Assembly: GCA_934157035.1 (NCBI GenBank)
Contig: CAKPHG010000004.1
Span: forward strand, 1 to 64,000
Direction: 5' to 3'
Source: an uncultured Clostridia bacterium
GTDB taxonomy: Bacteria > Bacillota > Clostridia > TANB77 > CAG-508
DNA length: 64,000 nt
Both the position numbers and the translations under genes were made by a program. Positions 28,219-36,412 of this stretch are shown piece by piece. How positions within the stretch are numbered: position 1 is the stretch's first letter; each line of letters begins with the position of its first letter. The notes beneath the pieces are model-generated. The model saw only the letters and a program-made list of their open reading frames with translations, did no database searches and was not told the origin of the DNA.

Positions 28219-28247
28219 ATTATATACTAATGTTATTTTTTTTGCAA
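28219..28247 (-). promoter_or_regulatory. SigA-type promoter of vanZ-LCP
   Basis: Minus strand: -35 TTGCAA (28242-28247), 17 nt, -10 TATAAT (28219-28224). Confidence 0.75.
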
Positions 28248-28383
28248 CTCTTTTTTATTATCTCATTTGTATTATATTTTTTACATATATGTTTATTTTA
28301 TTATTTTTGTCGTTTTTTATTATTTTATTTATTTTTGAACTATTTATTGTACTTATCTGTCATTTTTTGTCACAAAAATATTA

Positions 28384-28412
28384 TTGACTTTTTAACTTAT
28401 ATGTATTATTAT
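28384..28412 (+). promoter_or_regulatory. SigA-type promoter of the first coiled-coil gene
   Basis: -35 TTGACT (28384-28389), 17 nt, -10 TATTAT (28407-28412). The predicted start falls just before the 16-bp repeat at 28421. Confidence 0.75.
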
Positions 28413-28420
28413 TTTGTTCA

Positions 28421-28842
28421 ATAGTTAGGTAAATTAAATTATCTAAAGAAAGGAGGTATGTTTTATGGACAAGAATGATTTGGAGCAGTTATCTAACTTA
28501 ATAGATAAAAAATTTGCTGAGTTAGAAAATGAATTAAAAAAAAGTTTCGGAGAACAAAATAAAAAATTAGATTTACATGATAAAAAATTAAATCTTTTAG
28601 ATAAAAAATTTGATTTTTTCACAATTTCTTATCAAGAAAATTTAGATCAACATACCAAATATAATTCCAATTTATCTAAAATTAATTCAAAATTATTTGA
28701 TCATGATATGAGAATAGGCTCTTTAGAAGCTCGTTCTATAACAACTATTATTTAATTATTTTATTCTTTTATTCTTTTATTCTTCTATTCTTCTATTCTC
28801 AATTTAATAAATCTTTTTATAAAAACTAATTTACCTAACTAT
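28421..28842. repeat. Perfect 16-bp inverted repeat pair flanking a small gene
   Basis: ATAGTTAGGTAAATTA at 28421-28436 and its exact complement at 28827-28842. One copy sits at the transcript start of the first coiled-coil gene and the other upstream of the second, partly in a TATAAT (28840-28845). It could be an operator used twice, long-range RNA pairing, or the ends of an invertible or mobile segment of 422 bp. Confidence 0.6.
28465..28755 (+). CDS. Short coiled-coil protein
   Basis: 96 residues, Lys/Asp/Leu-rich. Heptads such as KKLDLHDKKLNLLDKKF form a coiled coil over about residues 10-52; the C-terminus NLDQHTKYNSNLSKINSKLFDHDMRIGSLE matches that of the next gene. The SD AAAGGAGG (28449-28456) is 8 nt from the ATG. 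No signal peptide. Function unknown; one of the few plus-strand genes. Confidence 0.72.
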   Translation: MDKNDLEQLSNLIDKKFAELENELKKSFGEQNKKLDLHDKKLNLLDKKFDFFTISYQENLDQHTKYNSNLSKINSKLFDHDMRIGSLEARSITTII

Positions 28843-28868
28843 AATTTTTTAATAGAGGTGTTTATAAT

Positions 28869-29393
28869 ATGGAAAATACAGACAAAAATGAAATTCTTGA
28901 TGCTATTAATGGTTTAAAAAATGAATTTAATGGTTTAAACAGCAAATTTGATGGTTTAGAAAACAGATTTGATAGTTTGGAAAACAGGTTTGATGGTTTG
29001 GAAAATAAATTTGATGGTTTGGAAAGCAGATTTGATGGTTTGGAAAATAAGTTTGATAATTTTGAAAACAAGTTTGATGGTTTTGAAAATAAGTTTGATA
29101 ATTTGGAAAGCAGGTTTGATGGTTTGGAAAACAACTTTAGTAATTTTAAAGAAGATCTGGATTCCGTAAAAAAATCTTGCCTAAGAATGGAAGTTGAACA
29201 TGGTGAAATTTTAGCAATTCTAAAAGATGCAGCTGCAGCAAATCTTGAAAAGCATCAACAATACGACAATTTTTCAGAAAATACTGAGAAAAAACTATTT
29301 AATCATGATATTAGACTTAGTATTATTGAGGATTCAAACTTTTACAAAAAAGAATATAAAAACAAAGGATTAAGAAAAGCTCCTTTATTATAA
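28869..29393 (+). CDS. Coiled-coil protein with heptad tandem repeats
   Basis: 174 residues. Residues 20-96 are eleven 7-residue units of the type FDGLENK, with Phe and Leu at the a and d positions, so a long parallel coiled coil is expected. The C-terminal part (EKHQQYDNFSENTEKKLFNHDIRL) is homologous to the end of the preceding gene, so the two are tandem paralogs. A SD-like AGAGGTG precedes the ATG. Function unknown. The 21-nt DNA repeats invite length variation between strains. Confidence 0.75.
   Translation: MENTDKNEILDAINGLKNEFNGLNSKFDGLENRFDSLENRFDGLENKFDGLESRFDGLENKFDNFENKFDGFENKFDNLESRFDGLENNFSNFKEDLDSVKKSCLRMEVEHGEILAILKDAAAANLEKHQQYDNFSENTEKKLFNHDIRLSIIEDSNFYKKEYKNKGLRKAPLL
28926..29156 (+). 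repeat. Eleven 21-nt tandem repeats in coding sequence
   Basis: Each unit encodes one heptad (consensus TTTGATGGTTTGGAAAACAA, 20 of 21 bases shown). Units differ at a few positions. The array is wholly in frame, so expansion or contraction keeps the protein open. Confidence 0.85.
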
Positions 29394-29454
29394 ATTACTA
29401 AAGAAAAATTTTTTATTATTTATTTAATTCTTAAATTTATTTCTATAAATTTTA

Positions 29455-29490
29455 AATAAAAAAATAAGCCAATATAAATTAGCTTATTTT
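29455..29490. terminator. Bidirectional terminator between convergent genes
   Basis: AAAATAAGC (29461-29469) pairs with GCTTATTTT (29482-29490), with A and T runs outside. It serves the plus-strand coiled-coil gene and the minus-strand argS. Confidence 0.75.
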
Positions 29491-29526
29491 CGTATTTTTA
29501 TTTGAATTATATACCGCTATTGTCTT

Positions 29527-31230
29527 CTACATTCTATCTGGCATTTGTATTCCAAGTAAATTAGCTCCAGTTTTTAAAATATTGCCAACAACATACGTTA
29601 AGTATAAACGTGCATCTTGTTTTTCTTTATCTTCTCCTATTATTTTGTTCGCATTATAGAATGAACTAAAGCTTTGACTTAAGTCTATTAAATATCTAGA
29701 TAGAATTGAAGGTTCATTTTTTTCTACAACTTGTTCTAGTATATTTGCAAAGTTTGATATCGTTTTTATTACATTTGTAGATGATTCATCTGTTAATTCA
29801 TTTATATTTATATCTTCAAATTTTGGAACATAGCCAGCTTTTTCAAGTACACTTTTTGTTCTTACATATATGTATTGTATATATGGTCCTGTCTCTCCTT
29901 GGAAGTTTAGCATTGTATCCCAATCAAATATTTCATCTTTTATTCTACTATTAGATAAGTCATTAAATATTACTGCCCCTATTCCAACTTTTTTAGCTAC
30001 TTCTTCTTTGTTTTCTAATTCTGGATTTTTTTCTTCAATTACTTTTTCTGCTCTTGAAATTGCTTCTTTTAATAAATCTTCTAATTTTATTATAACGCCT
30101 TCTCTTGTAGACATTTTACCTTCTTTTAGTCTTACCATTCCAAAAGGAACATGTTCTAATCCTTTTGTATATTTTTCATCTAATCCTAAAAGTTTTGCAA
30201 CCTCAAATACTTGTTTAAAGTGTAATACTTGTTCATAAGATGTAACATATAATGCTTTATCAAAATTATAGTTTCTTGCTCTGTATAATATTGCTGCTAA
30301 ATCTCTTGTTGCGTATGTTGTAGATCCATTTGTTTTTTCTATTATACAAGGCGCCATGTCTTCAAGTTCTATAACTTTTGCACCTTCGGACTCTACTAAC
30401 CTTCCTGTTTTTTCTAAAATTTCTTTTACTTCATTCATTTTGTCTGAATAAAAGGCTTCTCCATTCCAAGAGTCAAATTTGCTTCCTAACATATCGTATA
30501 CTCTTTGGAATTCTTTTAAACTTAATTTTCTAAACCTTTCCCAAATTTCTACACAATATGGATCTTTGTCTTCTAATTTTTTGAAGTTATTTCTACAATT
30601 TTCTAGAACGCTTTCATCTTGCTTGCAAAGTTCGTTTATACGAATGTATATTTTTGTTAATTCATCTATAGGATTTGAATCTATATCATATTCATCTCCC
30701 CACATTTTGTAGCCTTCTATAAGTTTTCCAAATTGTGTTCCATAATCTCCTAAGTGATTTACCCCTATTACATTATAATCTAAGAATTTATATACATTAT
30801 ATAATGCACCTCCAATTACAGTTGAACGTAAATGTCCAATATGAAATGGTTTTGCTATATTTGGTGCAGAATAATCTATTACTACATTTTTTCCTTCACC
30901 TATTTTTGAGTCTCCATATTTTTCTTTGTTTTCATTATATTCACTTAAAACATCTTTTACTAAAGCTGTATTATTTGTGTAAAAATTAATATATCCACCA
31001 ACTATTTCTACTTTTGAAAATAATTCTTCTTCTACTTCTAATTTTTCATAAATTTCTGTAGCTATAATTTGTGGTGCTTTTCTTAGTTCTTTTGCAAGTT
31101 TAAAACAAGGAAAAGCATAATCTCCCATTGCACTGTCTTTTGGAATTTCTATATAGCTTTCTAATTCATTTTTATCTAACTGTGTTACTTTTGCAATTTT
31201 CTCTGCAATTTTTTCTTTAAAATTTAACAT
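29527..31230 (-). CDS. argS: Arginyl-tRNA synthetase
   Basis: 567 residues, class I synthetase that charges tRNA-Arg. HIGH motif as FHIGH (129-133), the KMSTREG signature loop and the C-terminal anticodon-binding domain DALR are present; length is normal. No T-box leader is visible in the short gap upstream. It is relevant to the CGG recoding seen elsewhere because it charges all Arg isoacceptors. Confidence 0.96.
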   Translation of the reverse strand: MLNFKEKIAEKIAKVTQLDKNELESYIEIPKDSAMGDYAFPCFKLAKELRKAPQIIATEIYEKLEVEEELFSKVEIVGGYINFYTNNTALVKDVLSEYNENKEKYGDSKIGEGKNVVIDYSAPNIAKPFHIGHLRSTVIGGALYNVYKFLDYNVIGVNHLGDYGTQFGKLIEGYKMWGDEYDIDSNPIDELTKIYIRINELCKQDESVLENCRNNFKKLEDKDPYCVEIWERFRKLSLKEFQRVYDMLGSKFDSWNGEAFYSDKMNEVKEILEKTGRLVESEGAKVIELEDMAPCIIEKTNGSTTYATRDLAAILYRARNYNFDKALYVTSYEQVLHFKQVFEVAKLLGLDEKYTKGLEHVPFGMVRLKEGKMSTREGVIIKLEDLLKEAISRAEKVIEEKNPELENKEEVAKKVGIGAVIFNDLSNSRIKDEIFDWDTMLNFQGETGPYIQYIYVRTKSVLEKAGYVPKFEDININELTDESSTNVIKTISNFANILEQVVEKNEPSILSRYLIDLSQSFSSFYNANKIIGEDKEKQDARLYLTYVVGNILKTGANLLGIQMPDRM

Positions 31231-31270
31231 TTTATATCTCCTAAAATTGATTTACTTATATATTTTAACA

Positions 31271-31300
31271 AAAAAATCCATATATTTCAATGGATTTTTT
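31271..31300 (-). terminator. Terminator of pfkA
   Basis: AAAAAATCCA and TGGATTTTTT with a 10-nt loop, 17 nt past the pfkA stop. Confidence 0.8.
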
Positions 31301-31317
31301 CATTTTTATATATATTA

Positions 31318-32457
31318 TTAATCTCCTAAGCAAATTCCAATATCTCTAGCTGTTTTAACTAAGTCATCGTCCATTGTTACAAGTTTTACATTGTTTGATA
31401 TTGATCCATCTTGTACTGCTCCTATTTCTTTGTTACATCCTACAACGTCTTCTAAATCTACATAGTCTAATTTTCCGTTTTTTAATACTGTTAAAACATT
31501 GAATTTTCCTTGAATAGCAAGTTCCATTGCTTTTGCTCCATATTTTGTAGATAAAACTCTATCATAAGCTGTTGGTGTTCCTCCTCTTTGCATGTATCCT
31601 AGTACTGTACATCTTGAAGTTAATCCTGTTAATTTTTCTAACTCTTCTGCTACTTTTTCTCCGGCTCCGCCAAGCTTTGTGTTTATAACTCCTGCCCCAT
31701 TGTCTCTGTTTTCTTCTACTGAAACATTACCTCCTTTTGGAAATGCTCCTTCTGAAACTACAACTATACTAAAATTCTTTCCTATTGCTTGTCTTCTTTT
31801 TATTGCTTCTGCTGCTTTGTTTATATCATAAGGAATTTCTGGAATTAAAGCTACATCTGCTCCACCTGCTATTGCAGATTCTAGTGCTATCCAACCTGCT
31901 TCTCTACCCATTACTTCTAATACCATTATTCTGTTATGAGTTTCTGCAGTTGTATGAAGTCTATCTAGTGCTTCTGCTGCAACTGAAACTGCTGTATTAT
32001 ATCCAAAAGTAATATCTGTGCATGCTACATCATTATCTATTGTCTTTGGAACTCCTATTACATTAATTCCTCTTAAAGAAAAGTCTCTAGCAGATTTTTG
32101 AGTACTATCTCCACCTAATGTAAATATGCAATCAAATCCGTCTTTTTTAACATTTTCAACACATTTTTGTGATAAATCTTGATATGTTACATTTCCATTT
32201 TCATCTACGACTTTGTATTTAAATACATTTGCATTTGTAGAAGATGAAATAATAGATCCACCTTTTTGTAATATTCCTGATGCTGTGTCTGCACTACTTA
32301 ATTTGATATAATCATTTTTTAGAAGCCCACGATATCCGTCTATAAATCCATAACATTCTACTCCATTACTTTCAGCTGTTTTTACTATTGCTCTTATTAC
32401 AGCGTTAAAACCTGATACATCTCCTCCATTTGCTAATATTGCAACTTTCTTTACCAT
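31318..32457 (-). CDS. pfkA: 6-phosphofructokinase, unusual donor-site residues
   Basis: 379 residues. Phosphorylates fructose 6-phosphate in glycolysis. It has GGDVSGFNAVIRAIV at the N-terminus, the donor loop GGDST (115-119), PKTIDNDV (137-144) and GYMQRGGTPTAYDR. ATP enzymes normally carry GGDG with PGTIDND; PPi enzymes carry GGDD with PKTIDND. Here it is Ser with Lys, so the phosphate donor is uncertain. AGGAGG precedes the ATG. Confidence 0.9.
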   Translation of the reverse strand: MVKKVAILANGGDVSGFNAVIRAIVKTAESNGVECYGFIDGYRGLLKNDYIKLSSADTASGILQKGGSIISSSTNANVFKYKVVDENGNVTYQDLSQKCVENVKKDGFDCIFTLGGDSTQKSARDFSLRGINVIGVPKTIDNDVACTDITFGYNTAVSVAAEALDRLHTTAETHNRIMVLEVMGREAGWIALESAIAGGADVALIPEIPYDINKAAEAIKRRQAIGKNFSIVVVSEGAFPKGGNVSVEENRDNGAGVINTKLGGAGEKVAEELEKLTGLTSRCTVLGYMQRGGTPTAYDRVLSTKYGAKAMELAIQGKFNVLTVLKNGKLDYVDLEDVVGCNKEIGAVQDGSISNNVKLVTMDDDLVKTARDIGICLGD

Positions 32458-32496
32458 ATAAATTCCTCCTATATTTTTCTATTTTATATTTTATTT

Positions 32497-32524
32497 ATTA
32501 TATCAATAAATTTATTTTTTACAA
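32497..32524 (-). promoter_or_regulatory. Promoter of pfkA
   Basis: Minus strand: -35 TTGTAA (32519-32524), 16 nt, -10 TATAAT (32497-32502). Confidence 0.55.
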
Positions 32525-32553
32525 GTAATTTTTCGAAATTTTATTTTTTCTTA

Positions 32554-33268
32554 TTATTTATTGCTTATATGTATATTTTCTATCTCTGTTCCGCATTTCC
32601 CTTTCCACTATATTTTGAATTTGAGCTATTTGTTCTTGTTCTAATTTATCTGTTCGTACTACTATGCTAATACTCTTATCATTAACAAATATGACCAAAT
32701 CTTCTATTCCTTTTGTTCTTATTAAATTTTCACATATCATTATTTTGTTTTTTGTATCATTTATGTTTTTTATTTCTGTTTGTGCTATTGCTTTTTGTGT
32801 TTCACTTATTGTTTCATTTTCTAATATTTTTCTATAGCTTTCTAGCATTTGTGAATACATGGTTTCTCTATTTAGTTTTGATGATGAAAAATACTCTTTT
32901 GTTTCTTTTGAAGTTGCACTTGTAGTAGTTGCTATTTCTGTATTTGAACTCGTATTTTCTATTTCGTTAGTATTTTTAGTACTTGTCTTGCTTTCATTAT
33001 TTTCTACTATTGCTGTCTCTTTTGTATTGTTTATTTCTTCATTTTCATTTGGAACTAATGCTTCTTCGTTATTATTTTCTACCACACCATTACTACTTAC
33101 TAGTTTAGCATCTCCTATTCCTGCATAATCTACTTCTTGGTTATTTAAATTTTTTGAGGTTTCTACAGTTTTATTTTTATTCATAGCTGTAAAATTTAGA
33201 TATCCCGCAGAAACAAGCATTAATGCTATTACTAATATAGTAATTTGATTTTTCTTTAATATTTTCAT
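32554..33268 (-). CDS. spoIIIAH: Stage III sporulation protein AH, +1 frameshift at CGG codon 226
   Basis: Mother-cell ring protein of the feeding-tube channel that binds SpoIIQ. One membrane helix (about 8-27), an acidic Asn/Thr-rich linker and the ring-building YscJ/FliF-like domain at the C-terminus. In the plain frame the end reads VEREM-RNRDRKYTYKQ (stop 32558), unlike the family. Skipping the C of CGG at 32591-32593 gives VEREM-GTEIENIHISNK (stop 32554), which fits the family ending of the type GINAENIHI. Total 237 residues. The two ends differ only in the last 12 codons, so the site would pass unnoticed in routine annotation. Last gene of the spoIIIA operon. Confidence 0.9.
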
Positions 33269-33277
33269 AATTCCTCC

Positions 33278-33905
33278 TTAATTGTTTGTCATTTCAAAAA
33301 CTTGTATTTTATGTGTTGCAAGTCCGTGTAGCCGCTTCTACTGCCTGTATAATATCAGTTTTGACATTTGTGTTTTTTGCTCCTGTTGCTATTATAACCG
33401 CTCCTTCTATTTTGGGATTTATTATGCTTTGTGTGACAGGTATTTTTTCTCCGTTTATTTCTTGATATATTACTTCTTTCTTTGTAGTTGTCTGACTTAC
33501 CTTCCTATTTCCTCCACTCGTATCAGTTTCTTCGGTGTCATTTTTTTGATTGTCCTCGTTATACATAGCTAATGTTTTACTACTTTCAGAATATGTTATT
33601 AGTACATTTACTTTTCCTACTCCTTCTATTTTTTGTAATATATTTTCTAGTCTTTGTTCTAGATTACTTGATGTATTATTTTTACTTTCTTGTGTAGTGT
33701 CGCTGGTTTTAGCTAACACTTTTTCAGTATCTTTTGTATCGCCTTTATTCTTATCTGTTTTTAATATTGAATTTATTATTATCATTGTTATTATAAGTAT
33801 TACTATAAAAACTACTAGATTTTCTATTTTCTTTTTACTGTCTCCTTCTTCATTTTGTTTAATTTTGATAATATCTTTTAGCTTTTGTAATTTTTCTTTT
33901 ATCAT
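33278..33905 (-). CDS. spoIIIAG: Stage III sporulation protein AG, +1 frameshift at CGG codon 194
   Basis: Channel ring component: one membrane helix (about 29-47), linker, ring domain (ILQKIEGVGKVNVLITY) and IEGAVIIATGAKN. The plain frame ends AVEAAT-RTCNT at 33309. Skipping the C of CGG (33324-33326) gives AVEAAT-GLATHKIQVFEMTNN, matching the family end (VPAHKIKV type), and stops at 33278. That stop then touches the SD of spoIIIAH (TAAGGAGG), a natural coupling; the plain stop would leave 40 nt. Total 208 residues. Confidence 0.92.
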
Positions 33906-33932
33906 AAAAATTCCTTCTTTCTTTAGTAAAGA

Positions 33933-34575
33933 TTAATTTATAATAATCAAATTTTCTTTTATCTCGTACACTGACGATATGTATTTTTTTATTTCTTTTT
34001 CTTTTGCTTTACTTATATTATTACTTAAATTCTCATTTATTGTTGTCTCTTCTGCTTCATTATTTCTTAATTGTATATTTACTTCTTCTATTTTATTTAC
34101 CTTAACCTCTATTTTATTTTCTGTCTTAGTTTCTTGTTCTTTTTCCTCTTTTTTGCTTTCTTTTATAAAAATATTAACTTGTTTTATTTTATATTCTTCT
34201 GTATTTTCTATTTGTACTTTTATATATTCTACTTCATATCCTTTTTCTTCTAATTTTGCTTTCATATCACTTTCTAATTTTGATATATATATTTGTTTTA
34301 TATTATCTTCATTGTTTTTTTCTAAATCATTGTTTTGCGTTTTATATGTATCTAAACTCTTTTCATATTTTTCTAAGTTTATTAGTGAATTTATTTCAAA
34401 TGTATTTTTATTAAATTTATTTATTATCGGAGCTATTATATTAAAGACTATATATACTCCGTAATACCATTTTTATGTATTTTTTACTGTTTCCACTTGG
34501 AAGTATCATTTCTATTATTGTTGCTATTATTACTGCTACTATTATTCCTTGCAACCATATATTTAAAAAATTCAT
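33933..34575 (-). CDS. spoIIIAF: Stage III sporulation protein AF, +1 frameshift at CGG codon 39
   Basis: Membrane protein of the SpoIIIA complex with two N-terminal helices. From ATG 34575 the frame gives MNFLNIWLQGIIVAVIIATI and on to KKYIKMVL, then CGG and a stop six codons on (34441). Skipping the C of CGG (34459-34461) gives KMVL-GVYIVFNIIAPIINKF, the expected second helix, and continues to 33933, for 213 residues. Without recoding only a 38-residue stub and an internal fragment could be made. It starts 13 nt after spoIIIAE. Confidence 0.92.
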
Positions 34576-34588
34576 ATTTCAAATTCTC

Positions 34589-35761
34589 CTATCTATACAT
34601 TAGTCCACTATTTGAAATTTTCATAACTAGTGTTGTGCCTATTATTAGCATTACAGATAAAGAGCATAAAATTGCAAGTAAAATTTTAAATGTATCTCCC
34701 ATTTGTTCTAATAATTTTACAATTTTTCCGTCTGCTATTGGCTCGCAAATTGCTGCTCCTATATAGTAAGTCGCCATTATTGTTAAAAGTTTTATAATAG
34801 GCTTTATGCATATTCCTATTATTACAATAACCCCTACTATTCCTACTGCGTTTTTTAATATAGAAGCACAACCTATTACAGTATCTACTGCATCTCCTAA
34901 AATTTTTCCTACTACAGGAATAAAACTAGAAACAGCAGCTTTTGCTGTTTTAGCAGTTATTCCATCTACACTACTAGATAAACTTCCCTCTACAGAAACC
35001 AAACTTACAAATAAGGTTAAAACTATTCCTAATATCCATACTGTCGATGATTTAAAAAATTTTGATAGTTTATCTAATTGTATTCTTTCGGATATTTTAG
35101 ATACTATTCCAAGTGCAGTTGATGCAAGTAATACTGGAATTATTACATCATATATAAAGTTACCTATAAAAGTTATTGTAAATAGCAATATTGGTTGAAG
35201 TAAATTTGCAGATATTACATTTCCAGTCGTTAGTACTAGTGTTATTAGAACTGGTACTAATGTATTTGAAAATGCTACTAAATCGCTTATAGACTCTTTT
35301 GTTACTGTTATTATCTCTGCAAAATTACTCATTATAAGAGTCACTATTAATATGTATTGTATATAGTAGCTTATTTGTGATATTGATTTATTTTCTAGCC
35401 CTTCACTTATGCTTTTTAATATGCTATGAACTATTATTATTACCATAATAGCTACTATTGTATATATAGAAGACATTGTTTCTTTTCCTATTAAACTTAA
35501 TATATTTTTTCCTATTTTTTCATTATCAATTTTTCCAAGTATTGCATTGTTTAAAAGTTCATTATAGTCTACATCTTTATATACATCTTCTGTATATTTT
35601 TTCGCTTCTTGTATAAATTTTGATATATTAACAGAATCTTTTTGAGTGCTAATAATCTGATTGCTATCTATTTGTGTATTACTTATATTATTTGAAGCTA
35701 CACTTTTTGCTGGATAAAATAGCCAAAATATAACTACTATTAATATGAATATTTTTTTCAT
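34589..35761 (-). CDS. spoIIIAE: Stage III sporulation protein AE
   Basis: 390 residues. Signal peptide-like start (FILIVVIFWLFYPAKSVAS), then about seven membrane helices with VTKESISDLVAFSNTLVPVLITL and SSFIPVVGKILGDAVDTV typical of the family. Polytopic part of the SpoIIIA channel made in the mother cell after engulfment. Intact in one frame, no CGG codon. Confidence 0.93.
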   Translation of the reverse strand: MKKIFILIVVIFWLFYPAKSVASNNISNTQIDSNQIISTQKDSVNISKFIQEAKKYTEDVYKDVDYNELLNNAILGKIDNEKIGKNILSLIGKETMSSIYTIVAIMVIIIVHSILKSISEGLENKSISQISYYIQYILIVTLIMSNFAEIITVTKESISDLVAFSNTLVPVLITLVLTTGNVISANLLQPILLFTITFIGNFIYDVIIPVLLASTALGIVSKISERIQLDKLSKFFKSSTVWILGIVLTLFVSLVSVEGSLSSSVDGITAKTAKAAVSSFIPVVGKILGDAVDTVIGCASILKNAVGIVGVIVIIGICIKPIIKLLTIMATYYIGAAICEPIADGKIVKLLEQMGDTFKILLAILCSLSVMLIIGTTLVMKISNSGLMYR

Positions 35762-35774
35762 TAGTTCTCCCTTT

Positions 35775-36161
35775 TTATGGTAATATTTTTAGAATTGTTT
35801 CTAATAATCCTGCCATAATTGGTATTGACATTGAAATTATTATTACTTTTCCTCCCATATCTATTTTATTTGCTATTGCTGTTTCCCCTGAATCTTTGCA
35901 TATACTCACTGAAAATTCTGTAAGTATTGCTATTCCTGTTATTTTTATTAGTAAATTTAAAAATTCTTTATGTATTGCTATTTTACTAGACAGATTATTT
36001 AACAACTCTATTATTGCTGATATCTTTGTAAAGCTTAATGTTAATATTAGCGCTCCTGCTAAAAGCGATATATATATTACAAATTCTGGCTTATATTGTC
36101 TTAATATTACAATAAAAATTAATGCTATTAAACCAATACCTATGACTTTTACAATTTCCAT
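35775..36161 (-). CDS. spoIIIAD: Stage III sporulation protein AD
   Basis: 128 residues, three to four helices; family segment SVSICKDSGETAIANKIDMGGKVIIISMSIPIMAGLLETI is clear. Membrane subunit of the SpoIIIA complex. 13 nt upstream of spoIIIAE. Single intact frame. Confidence 0.92.
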   Translation of the reverse strand: MEIVKVIGIGLIALIFIVILRQYKPEFVIYISLLAGALILTLSFTKISAIIELLNNLSSKIAIHKEFLNLLIKITGIAILTEFSVSICKDSGETAIANKIDMGGKVIIISMSIPIMAGLLETILKILP

Positions 36162-36197
36162 ATAATTCTCTCTTTCTTTTATAGCATTATGTATTTT

Positions 36198-36392
36198 TTA
36201 TAAATTAAATATTGTTCTCACTGTGTCAAATAATGTACTTATTTCTTTTATTACCATCGTAAGTACTATTACTATTCCTGCCAAAGTCGTCATCATTGCT
36301 TGATCTTCTCTTCCTGCTCTTACTAGCACTTGATGAAGTACTGCTACCAATATACCTATTGCAGCTATTTTAAATAATAAATTTATATCCAT
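36198..36392 (-). CDS. spoIIIAC: Stage III sporulation protein AC
   Basis: 64 residues, two helices; KIAAIGILVAVLHQVLVRAGREDQAMMTTLAGIVIVL is the family signature. Small membrane subunit between AB and AD. Confidence 0.93.
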   Translation of the reverse strand: MDINLLFKIAAIGILVAVLHQVLVRAGREDQAMMTTLAGIVIVLTMVIKEISTLFDTVRTIFNL

Positions 36393-36412
36393 ATATAATT
36401 CCTTTCTATGTT

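Noticed and set aside
28862..29134. A repetitive minus-strand frame and a possible CRISPR array at the 21-nt repeats.
   Set aside because: Repeats are contiguous with no spacers and encode heptads in the plus strand; the minus-strand frame is their shadow.
31231..31317. T-box leader upstream of argS.
   Set aside because: The gap is only about 90 nt and is filled by the pfkA terminator; there is no room for a T-box.
1525..34461. Explaining the CGG sites as CGG reassigned to another amino acid (Trp, Gln or other).
   Set aside because: Reading CGG as any amino acid leaves the frame unchanged: the recombinase, spoIIIAF and spoIIIAG still stop within a few codons, mgtA still loses its last helices and spoIIIAH keeps a non-family tail. 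Only a +1 shift repairs them.
6550..34575. Treating mgtA, spoIIIAF and the others as ordinary pseudogenes or sequencing errors.
   Set aside because: Five independent lesions would all have to be insertion of a C directly before GGA, with no other damage. Homopolymer errors, the common kind, do not look like this. Not fully excluded without raw reads.
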